A stretch of 64,000 bases of DNA, from positions 115,134,001 through 115,198,000 of the forward strand of contig JBITNC010000001.1 of the NCBI GenBank assembly GCA_050084985.1. Reading direction: 5' to 3'. The translations under genes and the position numbers were made by a program. Of the stretch, positions 53,991 to 64,000 are shown one piece after another. This DNA comes from Nageia nagi (lineage: Eukaryota; Pinophyta). Each line of letters begins with the position of its first letter. Within the stretch, counting starts at the first letter, position 1. A model generated the notes under the pieces. It was not told the origin of the DNA. It did no database searches and saw only the letters and a list, made by a program, of their open reading frames with translations.

Positions 53991-56597
53991 TTGGTGTGGA
54001 AGCTCCTTCAACATTCTTTGAAACTTCTTCAATTTGGAGGTCTCCATTTCTCATCTTCTTACATTGTTGAGGTAAAACATAATAGAAGGTATACATTTTT
54101 TACCTTCTTGGTTAATTATTGAATAATTGTATTTTACTACTAACATATTGTGTGCTATATGTTTACTATTGTTGAGCTAAATATGATTAACAATTTTTGA
54201 TACTAACCTCTTTTGTGAATAGCTTTTTTTTGCAAATTGCTTATTTGCTCATTATTTAAGAGGATAGTATACAAAAATTAAGTTGAGGAATTTTTTTTCT
54301 ATCTTATGGAGAAGATAATTTTTTTTAACCTTTTTTGTTAATAAAAATGGGTAATTTCTTTTGTGAGAGGGAGAAATTTCAATTTTTTTTATCTAACATT
54401 GCAAATACTTCCTCTCAAATAAAGTAAATCTGTCTCACTGATAGACACAATGACAACATGTATCACACGCAACAAGTCACTCTCGAACAGTGTCATTGCA
54501 GTCTTCAAGGCCATAATGCTTTCTCCAAGCTTGAAAATACCTGATGTGCCTGAGTCACTATCACTGCTTAGATAGACAAAATCTTGCCCATTTTCAATGA
54601 AATCCATGACCTATCGTAGCCATCCTCCTCGCGATGATGGTCTCCCTACTGCAGCTATTGCAACCCCCCTCCTCGCAACAACGGTCTCCCTACCGTAGAC
54701 CCCCCGCCTCACGATGGCGGTCTCCTTAATGTAGCCCCCCTCCTCATGGCGGTGGTCTCCCTACCATAGCCCTCCACCTCATCATAGGCCACTCTTCTCC
54801 CCCTCGCACTCTGAGCAATGCAATGGACCTCCATCGTAAATCTCCATGTCCCTTTAACGTCTACTCTTCTCCTACGCAACCCTCTTCTCCTCCCTCTGCA
54901 TCTTCTCCTTGACGTTGCCCTCCTTGTCTTAGAATAAAGTTGGAGGTTTCTTTTTTTTTCTTCTTTGTGCATTTAATTTTTTTGTTGACTACTTGCATAT
55001 TCTTAAATGCACATGCAAAGCAACGTTTACTCCTTCTTGGTAAGGGAAGGGTAGCCATTTTTCTTATCTAAAAGCATTTATTTTATAACTTTGAGTGCTT
55101 AGGTAAAAGTAGCATTAACTATGCATAGGTCTCCTTTCTTTTTCATTAATACTTGCAAGCTCTCTAGAAGCAAATATATCCTTCTTTGGTAGGCATTTAT
55201 TTTTTCTTTGCTTGCAAGCCATCTCCTTTATACATTATGCATCATTACTCTTAAATGCTATTCCAATTTTTTTTAGAAAAATGTGGCACATGGAGGATAT
55301 TTTGGAGTATAATTTTTTTTTCTCTAAGTATGGTAATTTACTTAGGCAAAACTTTTTTAGTAAAAACTTTGCTAAGGTAATCTAAGTATGCTATCTTTGA
55401 AGGATAAATATTTAAGTTAAGTATGCTATGCCTACTAATTTTTTTTTAGCATACAAGTTTTAGGGATAAAACTTTAAAAGGGGGAGAATTTAGTGCCTTT
55501 TTTTAAGTCATTAAATGTCAAGTTTGTTAATGCTTAACTTATGCATTTTTTTTAATTCTCTAAATACTTAAACTAATGTTAAAGTAGGACTTAAGCATTG
55601 TCTATGAATTCATGATTTATGTCAAGTATGAATGGACTTATTCATTAAATGTTAAGTTATGAATAAACCCTAGGCATTCTTTGCTAAGTGATTTATGGCA
55701 TTTCTTTTTACTAGTCATGAGTAGGACTTAGAACATTAAAAAATGAATTTATGCTAAGTATAGAACTTATGCAATTTTTTTTTAAAAAATAATTAATTAA
55801 TGGATTAATGCTAAGTAGGACTTAGCCTTTTTAAATTCATTAAAGTGTTGAATGAATTTATGAACTTGAGCAAGTATGCAAAATGTAAAAATGTCCTTTA
55901 GGGGTTAGTACAAAACCCATTGGACTCTTATATTTCAAGTTCTTATGGATGATGTATTTTTAATACTTTACTTTATATTTTTTCATAATTGCTTTATACT
56001 TGCAAAATGCAAAATATTGAAAGTAACCTCTAAAATGAACACATCCGCACGTACTTTTCCACAACATGACTTGTTTGGGGAGCCACGAGGGAGGACAGGG
56101 CAGACTAGAGCCTTTTTAGTCCGAAGAACCAAGTGGTGGTAAATCCATCTTGATTGCCCCTAAGACCTCTGTTGGATTGGACATAACTCTATTAGGTGGA
56201 CAGGCATGTGTGTAGTTATACCACATGTCCGCACGTCCATTCAGGGATTATCTTGATAACCTAGGAAGAAAACTTGAAAACCTTAAACAAGATAATTAAA
56301 ATGGTCGGTACAACATACATCAGATCATTAGAAAATAGTTGGTACTTCTCCTTGAGAGAGTATATTACTGACCAAGGTGAACTGGTTAAGGACTGCTAGT
56401 ACTTGGGCTCCACTTTATGGGCATCCAGGTGAAGGCCTAATTCTATACAAGAAAACAACCTCAACTTTATCCTTCTACGGATCTTGGTTTATAAGTTTGC
56501 ACATGTGGGACATGTTTACTTATCAATGTTTGATTTGTATAGATGGTAAATTGTAGAAATTTATTCATTCTTCTTGCTTATTTACTTTTGTGTAGCA
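53991..56597 (+). other. Long leader of Copia-2
   Basis: About 2.6 kb between PBS and gag without a plausible ORF, consisting of T-rich sequence, the minisatellite and several diverged words around TTAAGTAGGACTTA (55580-55830). Copia leaders are usually far shorter. A secondary insertion cannot be excluded, since 56040-56460 has different base composition. Confidence 0.5.
54614..54790. repeat. GC-rich minisatellite in the Copia-2 leader
   Basis: Four to five imperfect units of about 35 bases, type CGTAGCCCCCCTCCTCACGA followed by TGGCGGTCTCCCTAC, stand out sharply from the AT-rich leader. They produce an Arg-rich open frame on the minus strand that is an artefact of the repeat. Confidence 0.7.
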
Positions 56598-57540
56598 ATG
56601 GTTGAAACCTTCATACCCAAGCATATACTCGACGGTTCCAACTTCAGCATATAAGAACCTCGTATGAAAGCTGAGTTACAAGCAAGAAAGCTATGGTAGA
56701 TAGTTAATGAAAACTTGTTCGCTCCTACAGATGAGAAGGCCCTTGAAATCTACAACTCAAAGAATGAGTTAGCAACTTCAATGATTTATCATGCAGTTTC
56801 AGATGACGTACTTCTCATTATCTCTTCTTCAACATCAGAAAAGGAAGCTTGGGATAAGCTAAAGAAAATTTACCTTGGGTCAAAATTTTCAAGGAGGTTC
56901 ACTATTTTACAAAAGTTTTTGCAATATCATCAAGGTGAAGATGAAAGTGCTTCTATTTACTTGAACAAAGTCATTGACCTCAAGACACAACTGGTTGGCT
57001 ATGGGTGCAACTAGATCAATGATGAGTTCATGGTCTTCATCATTCTTCAAAGCCTTTCTACAAAGTTTAGTAACTTTGTCACGGTTATGGAAACTAGGCT
57101 CGATGATGAAGAAGATATCATCTCTCTTGATAACCTTTCTAGACTCCTTCTGAAGCATGAGGAAACTTTGAATAAGAAAATGTTGAACTTTTCTCCAAAG
57201 GACAATCACATTGTTCTAAAAGCAACCAAAACTTCTTTCAAGAAGAAGTTCAATCATTATAAATCCAAAGATAACAAATCCTCATTTACCTTCAGGAAGC
57301 ATGAGAAAAAGGGCAACAATAATGGCAACTTCAAGCAAAGGAATGACAAAGCTGGATCAAGCAATCCAAAACCTAAGGAGAAGTTTGATGGAAATTGTAA
57401 CTTTTGTGCCATCTTTGGTCACAAAGAGTATGATTGTCATAAAAAGAAATTTGCTGAAAAAGGTAAGGGAAATGCAAATGTGAAAAATTTCAATAATAAA
57501 AAGAAGAACAAGCATGCTACTACTGTTGCCTACTACTCAG
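56598..57540 (+). pseudogene. Copia-2 gag
   Basis: ATG 56598 opens MVETFIPKHILDGSNFSI, the Copia Gag start. In-frame stops occur at TAA 56652, TAG 56697 and TAG 57012. Conserved blocks remain: ATSMIYHAVSDDVLL, WDKLKKIYLGSKFSRRFTIL, LLKHEETLNKKML and the CCHC knuckle CNFCAIFGHKEYDCHKKKF (about 57396-57445). All are in one frame. Confidence 0.9.
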
Positions 57541-58901
57541 TGACTCAAACTATTTCAAATGATTGGATTGTTGATTTAGGATGCACTAATCACATGTGTT
57601 ATGAAAAGGATAAGTTTGAAAACTTTCATAAGTACAAGAAGGATGCAGTTGTGATAGGTGATAATTTAGTCCTTGATGTTCAAGGAATAGGGAGTGTGAA
57701 GATTCATGGAAAGGTTCTTGATAATGTCTTTTATGTGCTTAAACTAAGGATGAATCTTATCTCCGTAATTCAGATTACAAGGAAAGTATACTAATTTAAG
57801 TTTACCTCACACTCTTGGTGTGTTAAGAAAGGACTTGCCACCTTGATGAAAGGATCGGTAAAGGATGAACTTTATATTGTGGATCAAGTTCCTTCAAAGA
57901 TGTGTCTTGCTGCAAATGTTTGTTCAAAGGGTAATCTTTGGCATCAACGATTAGGGCACCTTAACCACAAGAGTATTCAAGATATGAAAAATCAAGAACT
58001 TGTGGAAGGTTTACCTAATATTTCACCCATAATTGGTCTCTATGAAAGGTGCATTCTAGGAAAGATGAATAGGCAAAAGTTTGAAAAAGATAAGGTAACT
58101 TGGGCTACTCGTCCTCTTCAGCTTGTGCATTCAGATTTGATGGGTCCATTTTAGACTAAGTCTCTAGGGGAAAAGTATCTAGGGGGAGCTTCTTATGTTT
58201 TGACCTTCATTGATGACTTCAGCAGGATGACATTTGGTTATCTACTTGAGCACAAGGATCAAACTTTTGATAGGTTTAAAGACTTCAAGGATCTTGTTCA
58301 AAATCAAAATGATTTTAAGATCAAAATGCTGAGATCTGATAATGGGGGTGAGTATAATAGCAATGAGTTTAATGACTATTGTGTTAAACATGGGATCAAG
58401 CGATAATTCACAATCCCTTACACCCCTCAACAAAATGGAGTTGTTGAAAGGAAGAATCAAACCATTATGGAAATGGTAAGGTGCATGTTGGGTAACCTTC
58501 CTAGTTTCTTATGGGGTGAAGCTATTCACACTGCTATTCACACCCTAAATAGGTGTCCTACTAAAGCAGTTGAAGGTAAAACTCCGTATGAAGCATGGAC
58601 AGGAAAGAAACCTAACATCTCACACTTTAGGGTCTTCGGTTGTGATGCATTTGCATTCATTACCTCAGAGAAAAGAAAGAAGTTAGATAAAAGATCAGAA
58701 AAATGCATCTTTGTGGGGTATGATAATCAACATAGAGGTTACAAGCTCTACTCCTCATCCCATAAAATAGTCTTTGTTTCTAGGGATGTCAATTTCAATG
58801 AACTTCCTAAGGATATGACTTCTCATGCTGAAGTGTCTGATTCAGATGATTCTTCGCCTGCACCTAACTGGTTGGATGATAATGTAAGGACGTCACCATA
58901 A
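57541..58901 (+). pseudogene. Copia-2 protease and integrase
   Basis: Protease reads WIVDLGCTNHMC (about 57563-57598), with Leu replacing the catalytic-loop Ser. Integrase has LWHQRLGHLNHKSI (about 57938-57980), with the first zinc Cys replaced by Tyr (YERCILGK), then HSDLMGPF (Asp near 58130), RSDNGGEYNSNEF (Asp near 58337) and QQNGVVERKNQT (Glu near 58447). Stops: 57792, 58152, 58404 and 58899. The C-terminal block KCIFVGYDNQHRGYKLYSSS closely matches the third copy at 63250-63310. Confidence 0.9.
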
Positions 58902-58937
58902 GAGCAAAATTCTTCAGCTTAGAGAATTACAAGGAGT

Positions 58938-60523
58938 ATGACTTTGAATAAATCTTTATTTGCCAAAATTGATAATACGAATGAGCCATCAACCTTCAAA
59001 GAAGCTTCCAAGCAAGAGTGTTGGATGGAAGCTATGAAAGTTGAGTATGAGGCGCTCATGAAAAATGAAACTTGGGATTTGGTTCCTTATCCTAATGAGA
59101 AAAATGTGATTGGAAATAAATGGATATACAAGGTCAAGTACAATTCTGATGGAGAAATTGAAAAATACAAAGCAAGGTTAGTGGCCAAAGGATTCGCTCA
59201 GAAATATGGTATTGATTATGAGGAAACCTTTGCTCCTATGGCCAAGATGCCTACTGTCAGATAATCCTTGCTCTTTCTGCAGCTCAAAGATGGAAAATTT
59301 TTCAACTTGATGTCAAGAGTGCATTTCTCAATGGTGACTTGGATGTAGAAATCTACATGAATCAACCAGAAGGATTTATTCCAGAAGGTAAAGAATCTTT
59401 TGTGTGCAAGCTAAAGAAGTCTTTATATGGACTTAAGCAAGCACCTAGAGCATGGTACAAGAAAATTTTAGGATTCTTTGCAGATATTAGTTTTTCCAAG
59501 TGCTTCTTTGACTCAGATCTCTATGTACTCAATCAAGGAAAAGATGTGGTCTTAATTCTCCTTTATGTGGATGATCTTCTCATAACTGGCAATAATATTG
59601 AAATCATCCAAGAGTGCATATCCAAACTGAAGGCAACATTTGAAATGATTGATCTAGGTCTATTGCATTACTATCTTAGGATGTAAGTATACCAACATAA
59701 AGATTGTACTTATCTTAGTTAATCTAAGTATATATCAGACATCTTGCAAAAGTTTGGAATAGAGGAGTGTAGATATGCTGTAATACCTATTTCTCTAGGA
59801 ATCATTGTATTTTTGAGCTCAAATTCTCAGTTGGCTGATGCTACAGCTTATAGGCAATTGATCAGTAGTCTTCTGTATTTGACTATCTCTCAACCTGATA
59901 TTGCCTTTGCAGTGAATCTAATGGCACGATTCATGCAAAAACCATATGTTGAGCACCTCAATACTGTTAAGCAAATCTTGTGGTATATGGCAGGGACAAA
60001 GGATCTTGCTCTTAAGTATTCCAAAGTGCCCTCGATTGTTCTCTCTAGGTTCTCAGATTCTGATTATGGGGGAGATAGAGATGACAGAAAATCAACCTTT
60101 GCATATGTGTTCAGCATTGGTTCTATCTCTTGGGCTTCCAAGAAGCAACCTACTGTGACTCTTTCTACCACCAAAGCTAAATATCGAGCCATGTCTGTTG
60201 CCACCTAGGAAGCTATTTGGCTGAGGCATCTTCTGAACGAAATTAGGTATGAGCAAAATGGCCCATCTCTTATTTCTTCAGACAATCAATCAGCTATCTC
60301 TTTAGCTAAGAATCTTGTGTTCCATTAGAGAACCAAACATATGGAAATCCAAGCCCATTTTATTAGGGAGAAGGTTTTAGATGACATCATACACTTGGAG
60401 TATTGTCCATCTACTATAAACTCTACTGATTTATTCACCAAGCCCCTTCCTGAAGCTCAGTTCAGTAAGCTTAGGGATTCTCTCGGGTTGGTGAAGTTGC
60501 CCTCAAGTGGGAGTGAAGTTTGA
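58938..60523 (+). pseudogene. Copia-2 reverse transcriptase and RNase H
   Basis: RT begins NETWDLVPYPNEKNVIGNKW, then RLVAKGFAQKYGIDYEETFA. One base is missing near 59260, and the frame from there gives LDVKSAFLNGDLDVEIYMNQ and the catalytic LLYVDDLLITGNN (about 59558-59597). Stops follow at 59684 and 59720. RNase H shows FSDSDYGGDRDDRKSTF, STTKAKYRAM (usual catalytic Glu replaced by Lys), SSDNQSAISLAK, then stops at 60206 and 60326, and it ends at TGA 60521 in the normal place. Confidence 0.9.
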
Positions 60524-61264
60524 ACTTTTGTTAGTGATGACAACTTCACCTCTAAGAGGCCCCTTTTTTTTGTTGTTGTTATATAGTGTTGATTATGATA
60601 TACCTTTGTGGTAAGTTCGCTCTGTGTGAGGAACTTCTTGTACATTTTATACCTCCATGGTAAGTTTGCTCTACGTAAGAAACTTGTACAATTTTTTGAG
60701 CATATAATTGATCAATCAGTTTCATTGTTCAAGTATTCATATGAGAAGATCTAGTATGTGTCTTTAGGCATTGTACAGTCGTCTATATGTTATGCTCTAT
60801 TAATAATCAACAAATGTCTATATACAACAGGTGACTATGAGTGATGGCTTGGCATCTTCATGATGACTTATAGTGCACCATTGATCAATTATTTATAAGA
60901 TGGCATTATTTGATTCTCTTATTAATAAAATGAATATATGATGCATCTAACTAATTTTGTTCATGAGTTGCTTGTAGCATGCAAGATCTTCTTCAAAAAT
61001 GCAGGTTACTCACCTTGTGTAAGCAAGCTCATGGAGACTCACATGTCAGCTTAAAGTTGATCGAATACTATGTACAGTGAAACTAGTTGTGGTTAATGAT
61101 TGTATTGTAAACCATTTTATCAAATGGTAATGTAGTGAGTCTCAAACTAGTTCTCAAAAAGATTCTCAAATATGTAAATGTTCTCATCTCCGCTTGTATC
61201 TCTATGGAGGAGAACTCTCTCTTACTCTCTCTCTTCTCTCTTCTATGCTCTATCCCAATATTGC
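60524..61264 (+). other. Copia-2 3' untranslated region
   Basis: About 740 bases between the pol stop and the PPT without ORFs. A short direct repeat (TGGTAAGTT.GCTCT..GT.AG.AACTT) occurs at 60610-60640 and 60659-60685, and a CT-rich stretch at 61215-61245. Confidence 0.5.
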
Positions 61265-61276
61265 ATTAAGGGGGAG
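61265..61276 (+). other. Polypurine tract of Copia-2
   Basis: ATTAAGGGGGAG immediately before TGTTAGAATT of the 3' LTR. Confidence 0.85.
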
Positions 61277-61763
61277 TGTTAGAATTTGTAATGAAATATT
61301 GTGAATATCTAAACTCCTTGTAAATTCAATTAATCACTTAAATGATATTTAGATACCTTATGGGATTAATTGAATTCTTTATTATGTAAACTTTGACCTT
61401 ACCATGTGGTTAGTTGGTAGGTTAAAGTTAGGTAATATATTTATTGTAACCCTAACCTTACCCTTGGGTTAAAGGGAGGTTAAGGAGGTGATATCATGCT
61501 ATAAATAGAAGGCTTCTCCTCTTGTAATAATACTTAGATTTTGAGTAAGATTACTCTACTAGTTTATGTAGAGAGAAAGGAATTGTAGTAAGAGGGTGCA
61601 TAGTTTGAGAATTGAGATCTAGTTGTGGATGTACTCCAAGGAGGGAGGAACCACTTATATTGGTGTTATCTTGTGTGAATGGTGTTATTAGCTTGTATAT
61701 GTTGAATGATTAAGTTTCCTATAGTCTTGGACCTTGAGGATTAGAGTAGATCTAATTCCTTCA
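61277..61763 (+). repeat. 3' LTR of Copia-2
   Basis: 487 bases, collinear with 53488-53976, TATAAATA at 61500-61507, followed by GTGAG (61764-61768). Confidence 0.95.
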
Positions 61764-61768
61764 GTGAG

Positions 61769-62714
61769 ATCCCCAGACATGGGCTAACATCCTATGTACC
61801 CAACACTTTCCCTAAAAGGTAACCATAATAGGATGAGTGTTCCTATAGTAAGGGGAGGAATGAAAGGAGTGGTTTCCTAATAAGATACCATTAAACTTCG
61901 AGAACCTTGGTAACTCCTCAAGCCTTTCCTTTGCAATAACAACTAAGGATAAATCAAGGATAAATTAACAATCCACTTATAACTAAGTATAGTTCAACTT
62001 TGGAAGGTTTTGAATGGTCATGTTCTAGGGATAAGGAGATCATAGAGTTTGTAAATCATGTACTATTGAATATCTTCCATAAGAATTTGAACAATTCTAG
62101 CCCTTTTGAACTTGGTTCTGTTGACAAGACTAAGAAGAAGTCAAGGATTCATTTTGGCACTATTACAAAATGTGACCCATTCACCATTAGTTTGGATCAA
62201 GCTTGCACTTTGTCAGACTTCATCCTTCATCCTTCATAGTTTGGAGGCATCTACACTTTTAGATAATCTTTTGGACATTACACAAAGATTAGCACTTGAA
62301 AAACATGCTTCATCAACAATTTTCTTGGGCTCCTTAATAAATATTATTTTTACTACTTTAGTACGAACAATAAGATACTTTGGGAATCCATGGATTGAGT
62401 ACTTGATTTAAGAAGAAAAACACCATCTTTGGAGGTTCCTAGAATTGGTAAGTATGGTTGGAAAGGAAGGATATCTAATTATACCCACAATGTACAAGGA
62501 TTTTGATATTGCTAATATGGGGGAACAACTTTAGATTTCATAATTCATACCAAAGTTTTTGGGCTCCTATCTTAGCTCCTATCAAAGAAAGGTATTTGTA
62601 ACTAGGTTTCTGCTACAAAAGAGGTACCTTATAACTCTTCTCTCAAGGAAAAGAAAAAATATAAATGCAACAAGAGTATTCTACAAAATATCAAAAATAC
62701 AAATGCTAAAATAC
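61769..62714. other. No recognisable gene
   Basis: The ORF 62000-62239 (SRDKEIIEFVNHVLLNIFHK in part) has no recognised motif. The segment should be the continuation of whatever Copia-2 inserted into, but no alignment to 52200-53480 is obvious. Confidence 0.35.
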
Positions 62715-62945
62715 AAAGAATGAGAAGGATAAGGTTGAAGACTAGCATTCTTTTGACATTATTCACATTTCTTGATATGCAATTCACAATATTCAAGCAT
62801 AGTAGGCCAATAATAACCTAGTATAAGCAACTTTTGATAAAAAAATTAGCACTAAAGTATCCATGATATTCACCATCATGAGCTTGATGAAGGGCCATGT
62901 CTACTTCATGCCTCATTAAACATCTAAGAAGAGCATCATCAAAAT
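62715..62945 (-). pseudogene. Gypsy integrase H2C2 zinc-binding fragment
   Basis: On the minus strand, 62942-62780 reads LLRCLMRHEVDMALHQAHDG, then EYHGYFSAN, and after a one-base frame change GYYWPTMLEYCELHIKKC. This is the H-x-H...C-x-C zinc domain preceding the Ty3/gypsy integrase core (HHCC ligands visible). Only this scrap remains. It abuts the truncated Copia copy starting near 62950. Confidence 0.75.
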
Positions 62946-62949
62946 ATTT

Positions 62950-64000
62950 TGTATACTACATTTATGATTCCTTACACTCCTTAGAAAAATGGTGTTAGTG
63001 AAAAGAAAAATAGAATAATTATGAAAATGGCTAGATGCATGTTGGGTAATCTTCCTATTTTCTTGTAAGGTGAAGTTATGAGCACTGCTATTTACACCTT
63101 GAATACGTGTTAAAGCCATTCAGAGTAAAACTCCTTTTGAAGCATAATCAAGAAGAAAACCTAACATTTCTCACCTTAAGGTATTTAGTTGTGAATCATT
63201 CTTCTACATTATTTTTGAGAAGAGAAAGAAGTTGGAAAAAAGAGCTAAAAAATGCATCTTTGTGGGTTATGACAGTCAGCATAGAGGCTACAGGATCTAC
63301 TCTCCATCCTACAAAGCTATGTTTGTTTCAAGGGATGTAAAATTCAATGAAATTCCTAAAGAATCTACTTCTAATGAGGATGTTTATGATCCAAAGGACT
63401 CTTTAGTTGCACTTAGCTAGTTAGATATTGATCTAGACAAGTCACCTTAGGAACAAAATTCTCCAATACAAAGGGTAACAAGGAGCATGAACTTGAACAA
63501 ATATTTATTTTCCAATATTAACAACAAGCATGAGCCCTCAACCTTCAAAGAAGCTTCAAAGCATGAATGTTGAATGGAAGCCATGAAAGTGGAGTATGAG
63601 GAAGTTATGAAAAATAAAACTTGGGATTTGGTTCCTTATCCCAATGAGAAGAATGTGATTAGCAATAAGTGGATTTACAAGGTCAAGTTCGATTTAGTTA
63701 AGAACATTGAGAAATACAAAGAAAGGTTAGTAGCTAAAGGTTTTGCTTAAAAATATGGTATAGATTATGAGAAAATATTTACTCTCATGGCAAAGATGGC
63801 CATTGTTAGAACTATCTTTACTCTTTTTGTAGCTCAAGGATGGAAAGTTTTTCAACTTGACATCAAGAGTGTATTTCTTAATGGTTAATTAGATACGAAA
63901 ATCTTAATAAATCAACCAAAAGGGTTTATTATGTAAGGTAAATAGTCCTTTGTGTGCAAGCTAAAGAAGTCATTGTATGGACTTAAGAAAGCACCTAGAG
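62950..64000 (+). pseudogene. Copia-3: 5'-truncated integrase-RT of the Copia-2 family
   Basis: Starts inside the integrase at MIPYTP-stop-KNGVSEKKNRI, then ARCMLGNLPIF, then KKCIFVGYDSQHRGYRIYSP (63248-63307). RT then begins: KTWDLVPYPNEKNVISNKW (63618-63675), DIKSVFLNG (about 63860-63886), KLKKSLYGLKKAP up to the window edge. It aligns along its length with 58410-59460 of Copia-2 at high but clearly older divergence, with more than ten stops. There is no gag, protease or 5' LTR before it, so the break at about 62950 is a deletion or rearrangement joining it to a gypsy fragment of opposite strand. Confidence 0.88.

Larger units (their letters stand above)
53488..61763 (+). mobile_element. 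Copia-2: full-length Ty1/copia element, heavily mutated
   Basis: 8276 bases with LTRs, PBS, a long (about 2.6 kb) leader, gag, PR, IN, RT, RH and PPT in Copia order, flanked by GTGAG. LTRs differ by eye at about 12 substitutions and two single-base gaps in 489 positions (about 2.5%). Despite similar LTR divergence to Copia-1, the coding region has many more stops (at least twelve) and one clear frameshift, plus catalytic changes (protease Ser to Leu, RNase H Glu to Lys), so it may have been copied from an already defective template. Confidence 0.95.

Noticed and set aside
54709-55058. Arg-rich minus-strand ORFs
   Set aside because: They are translations of the GC-rich minisatellite in the Copia-2 leader.
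1-64000. tRNA, rRNA or organellar gene content
   Set aside because: No cloverleaf with conserved A/B boxes or rRNA signature seen by eye; the TGGTATCAGAGC words are primer binding sites, not tRNA genes.

Overview
The window is nuclear DNA of a seed plant, most likely a conifer. It is dominated by old and medium-age retroelements nested in one another, with no operons or prokaryotic signals. A GIY-YIG Penelope-like fragment (22531-23200) resembles the EN(+) Penelope elements reported in conifers. The few protein-like exons are separated by many kilobases of transposons, as in conifer long introns. The species assignment is inference.

Left part (1-18824). A minus-strand Ty3/gypsy element (LTR 4363-5648, PBS, gag, start of protease) is cut at 1974 by a repeat called X here. 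Next come a minus-strand Copia pol relic (about 5700-7140) and a three-level nest in which every level has an exact 5-bp target-site duplication (TSD): a minus-strand solo LTR (8616-18819, TSD GCTAT) holds X (8936-17452, TSD CTAGG), and X holds a nearly complete Copia element (9028-14587, TSD CACCC). X carries eight dispersed long imperfect palindromes (14808-15755).

Middle part (18825-40333). Exon-like blocks at 19280-20125 are followed by a tandem duplication, the Penelope-like fragment, a solo LTR (23341-24261) and a minus-strand L1-type LINE spread over about 25350-36900. The LINE was hit three times: solo LTR 25845-27206 (TSD GGCAA), full-length LTR element 28094-34069 (TSD GAACA) and solo LTR 34870-35303. 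The 28094-34069 element has no recognisable pol. It carries a gag-like start and unrecognised, internally duplicated modules.

Right-centre part (40334-49500). Further plus-strand exon-like blocks may belong to the same host gene. One of them is split exactly by a complete hAT transposon (40492-44302, 8-bp TSD GTTACCAC) with a seven-exon, now defective, minus-strand transposase. A second unidentified spliced coding relic lies on the minus strand at 48017-49341.

Right end (50263-64000). A gypsy 5' LTR, PBS and gag relic (50263-52178) are followed by a full-length but much-mutated Copia element (53488-61763, TSD GTGAG). Then come a minus-strand gypsy integrase scrap and a 5'-truncated Copia pol copy of the same family, running off the window. 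Nothing here looks like an intact single-copy gene. The best non-transposon signal is the broken exon set at 19280-46002. All pairwise LTR differences were counted by eye.
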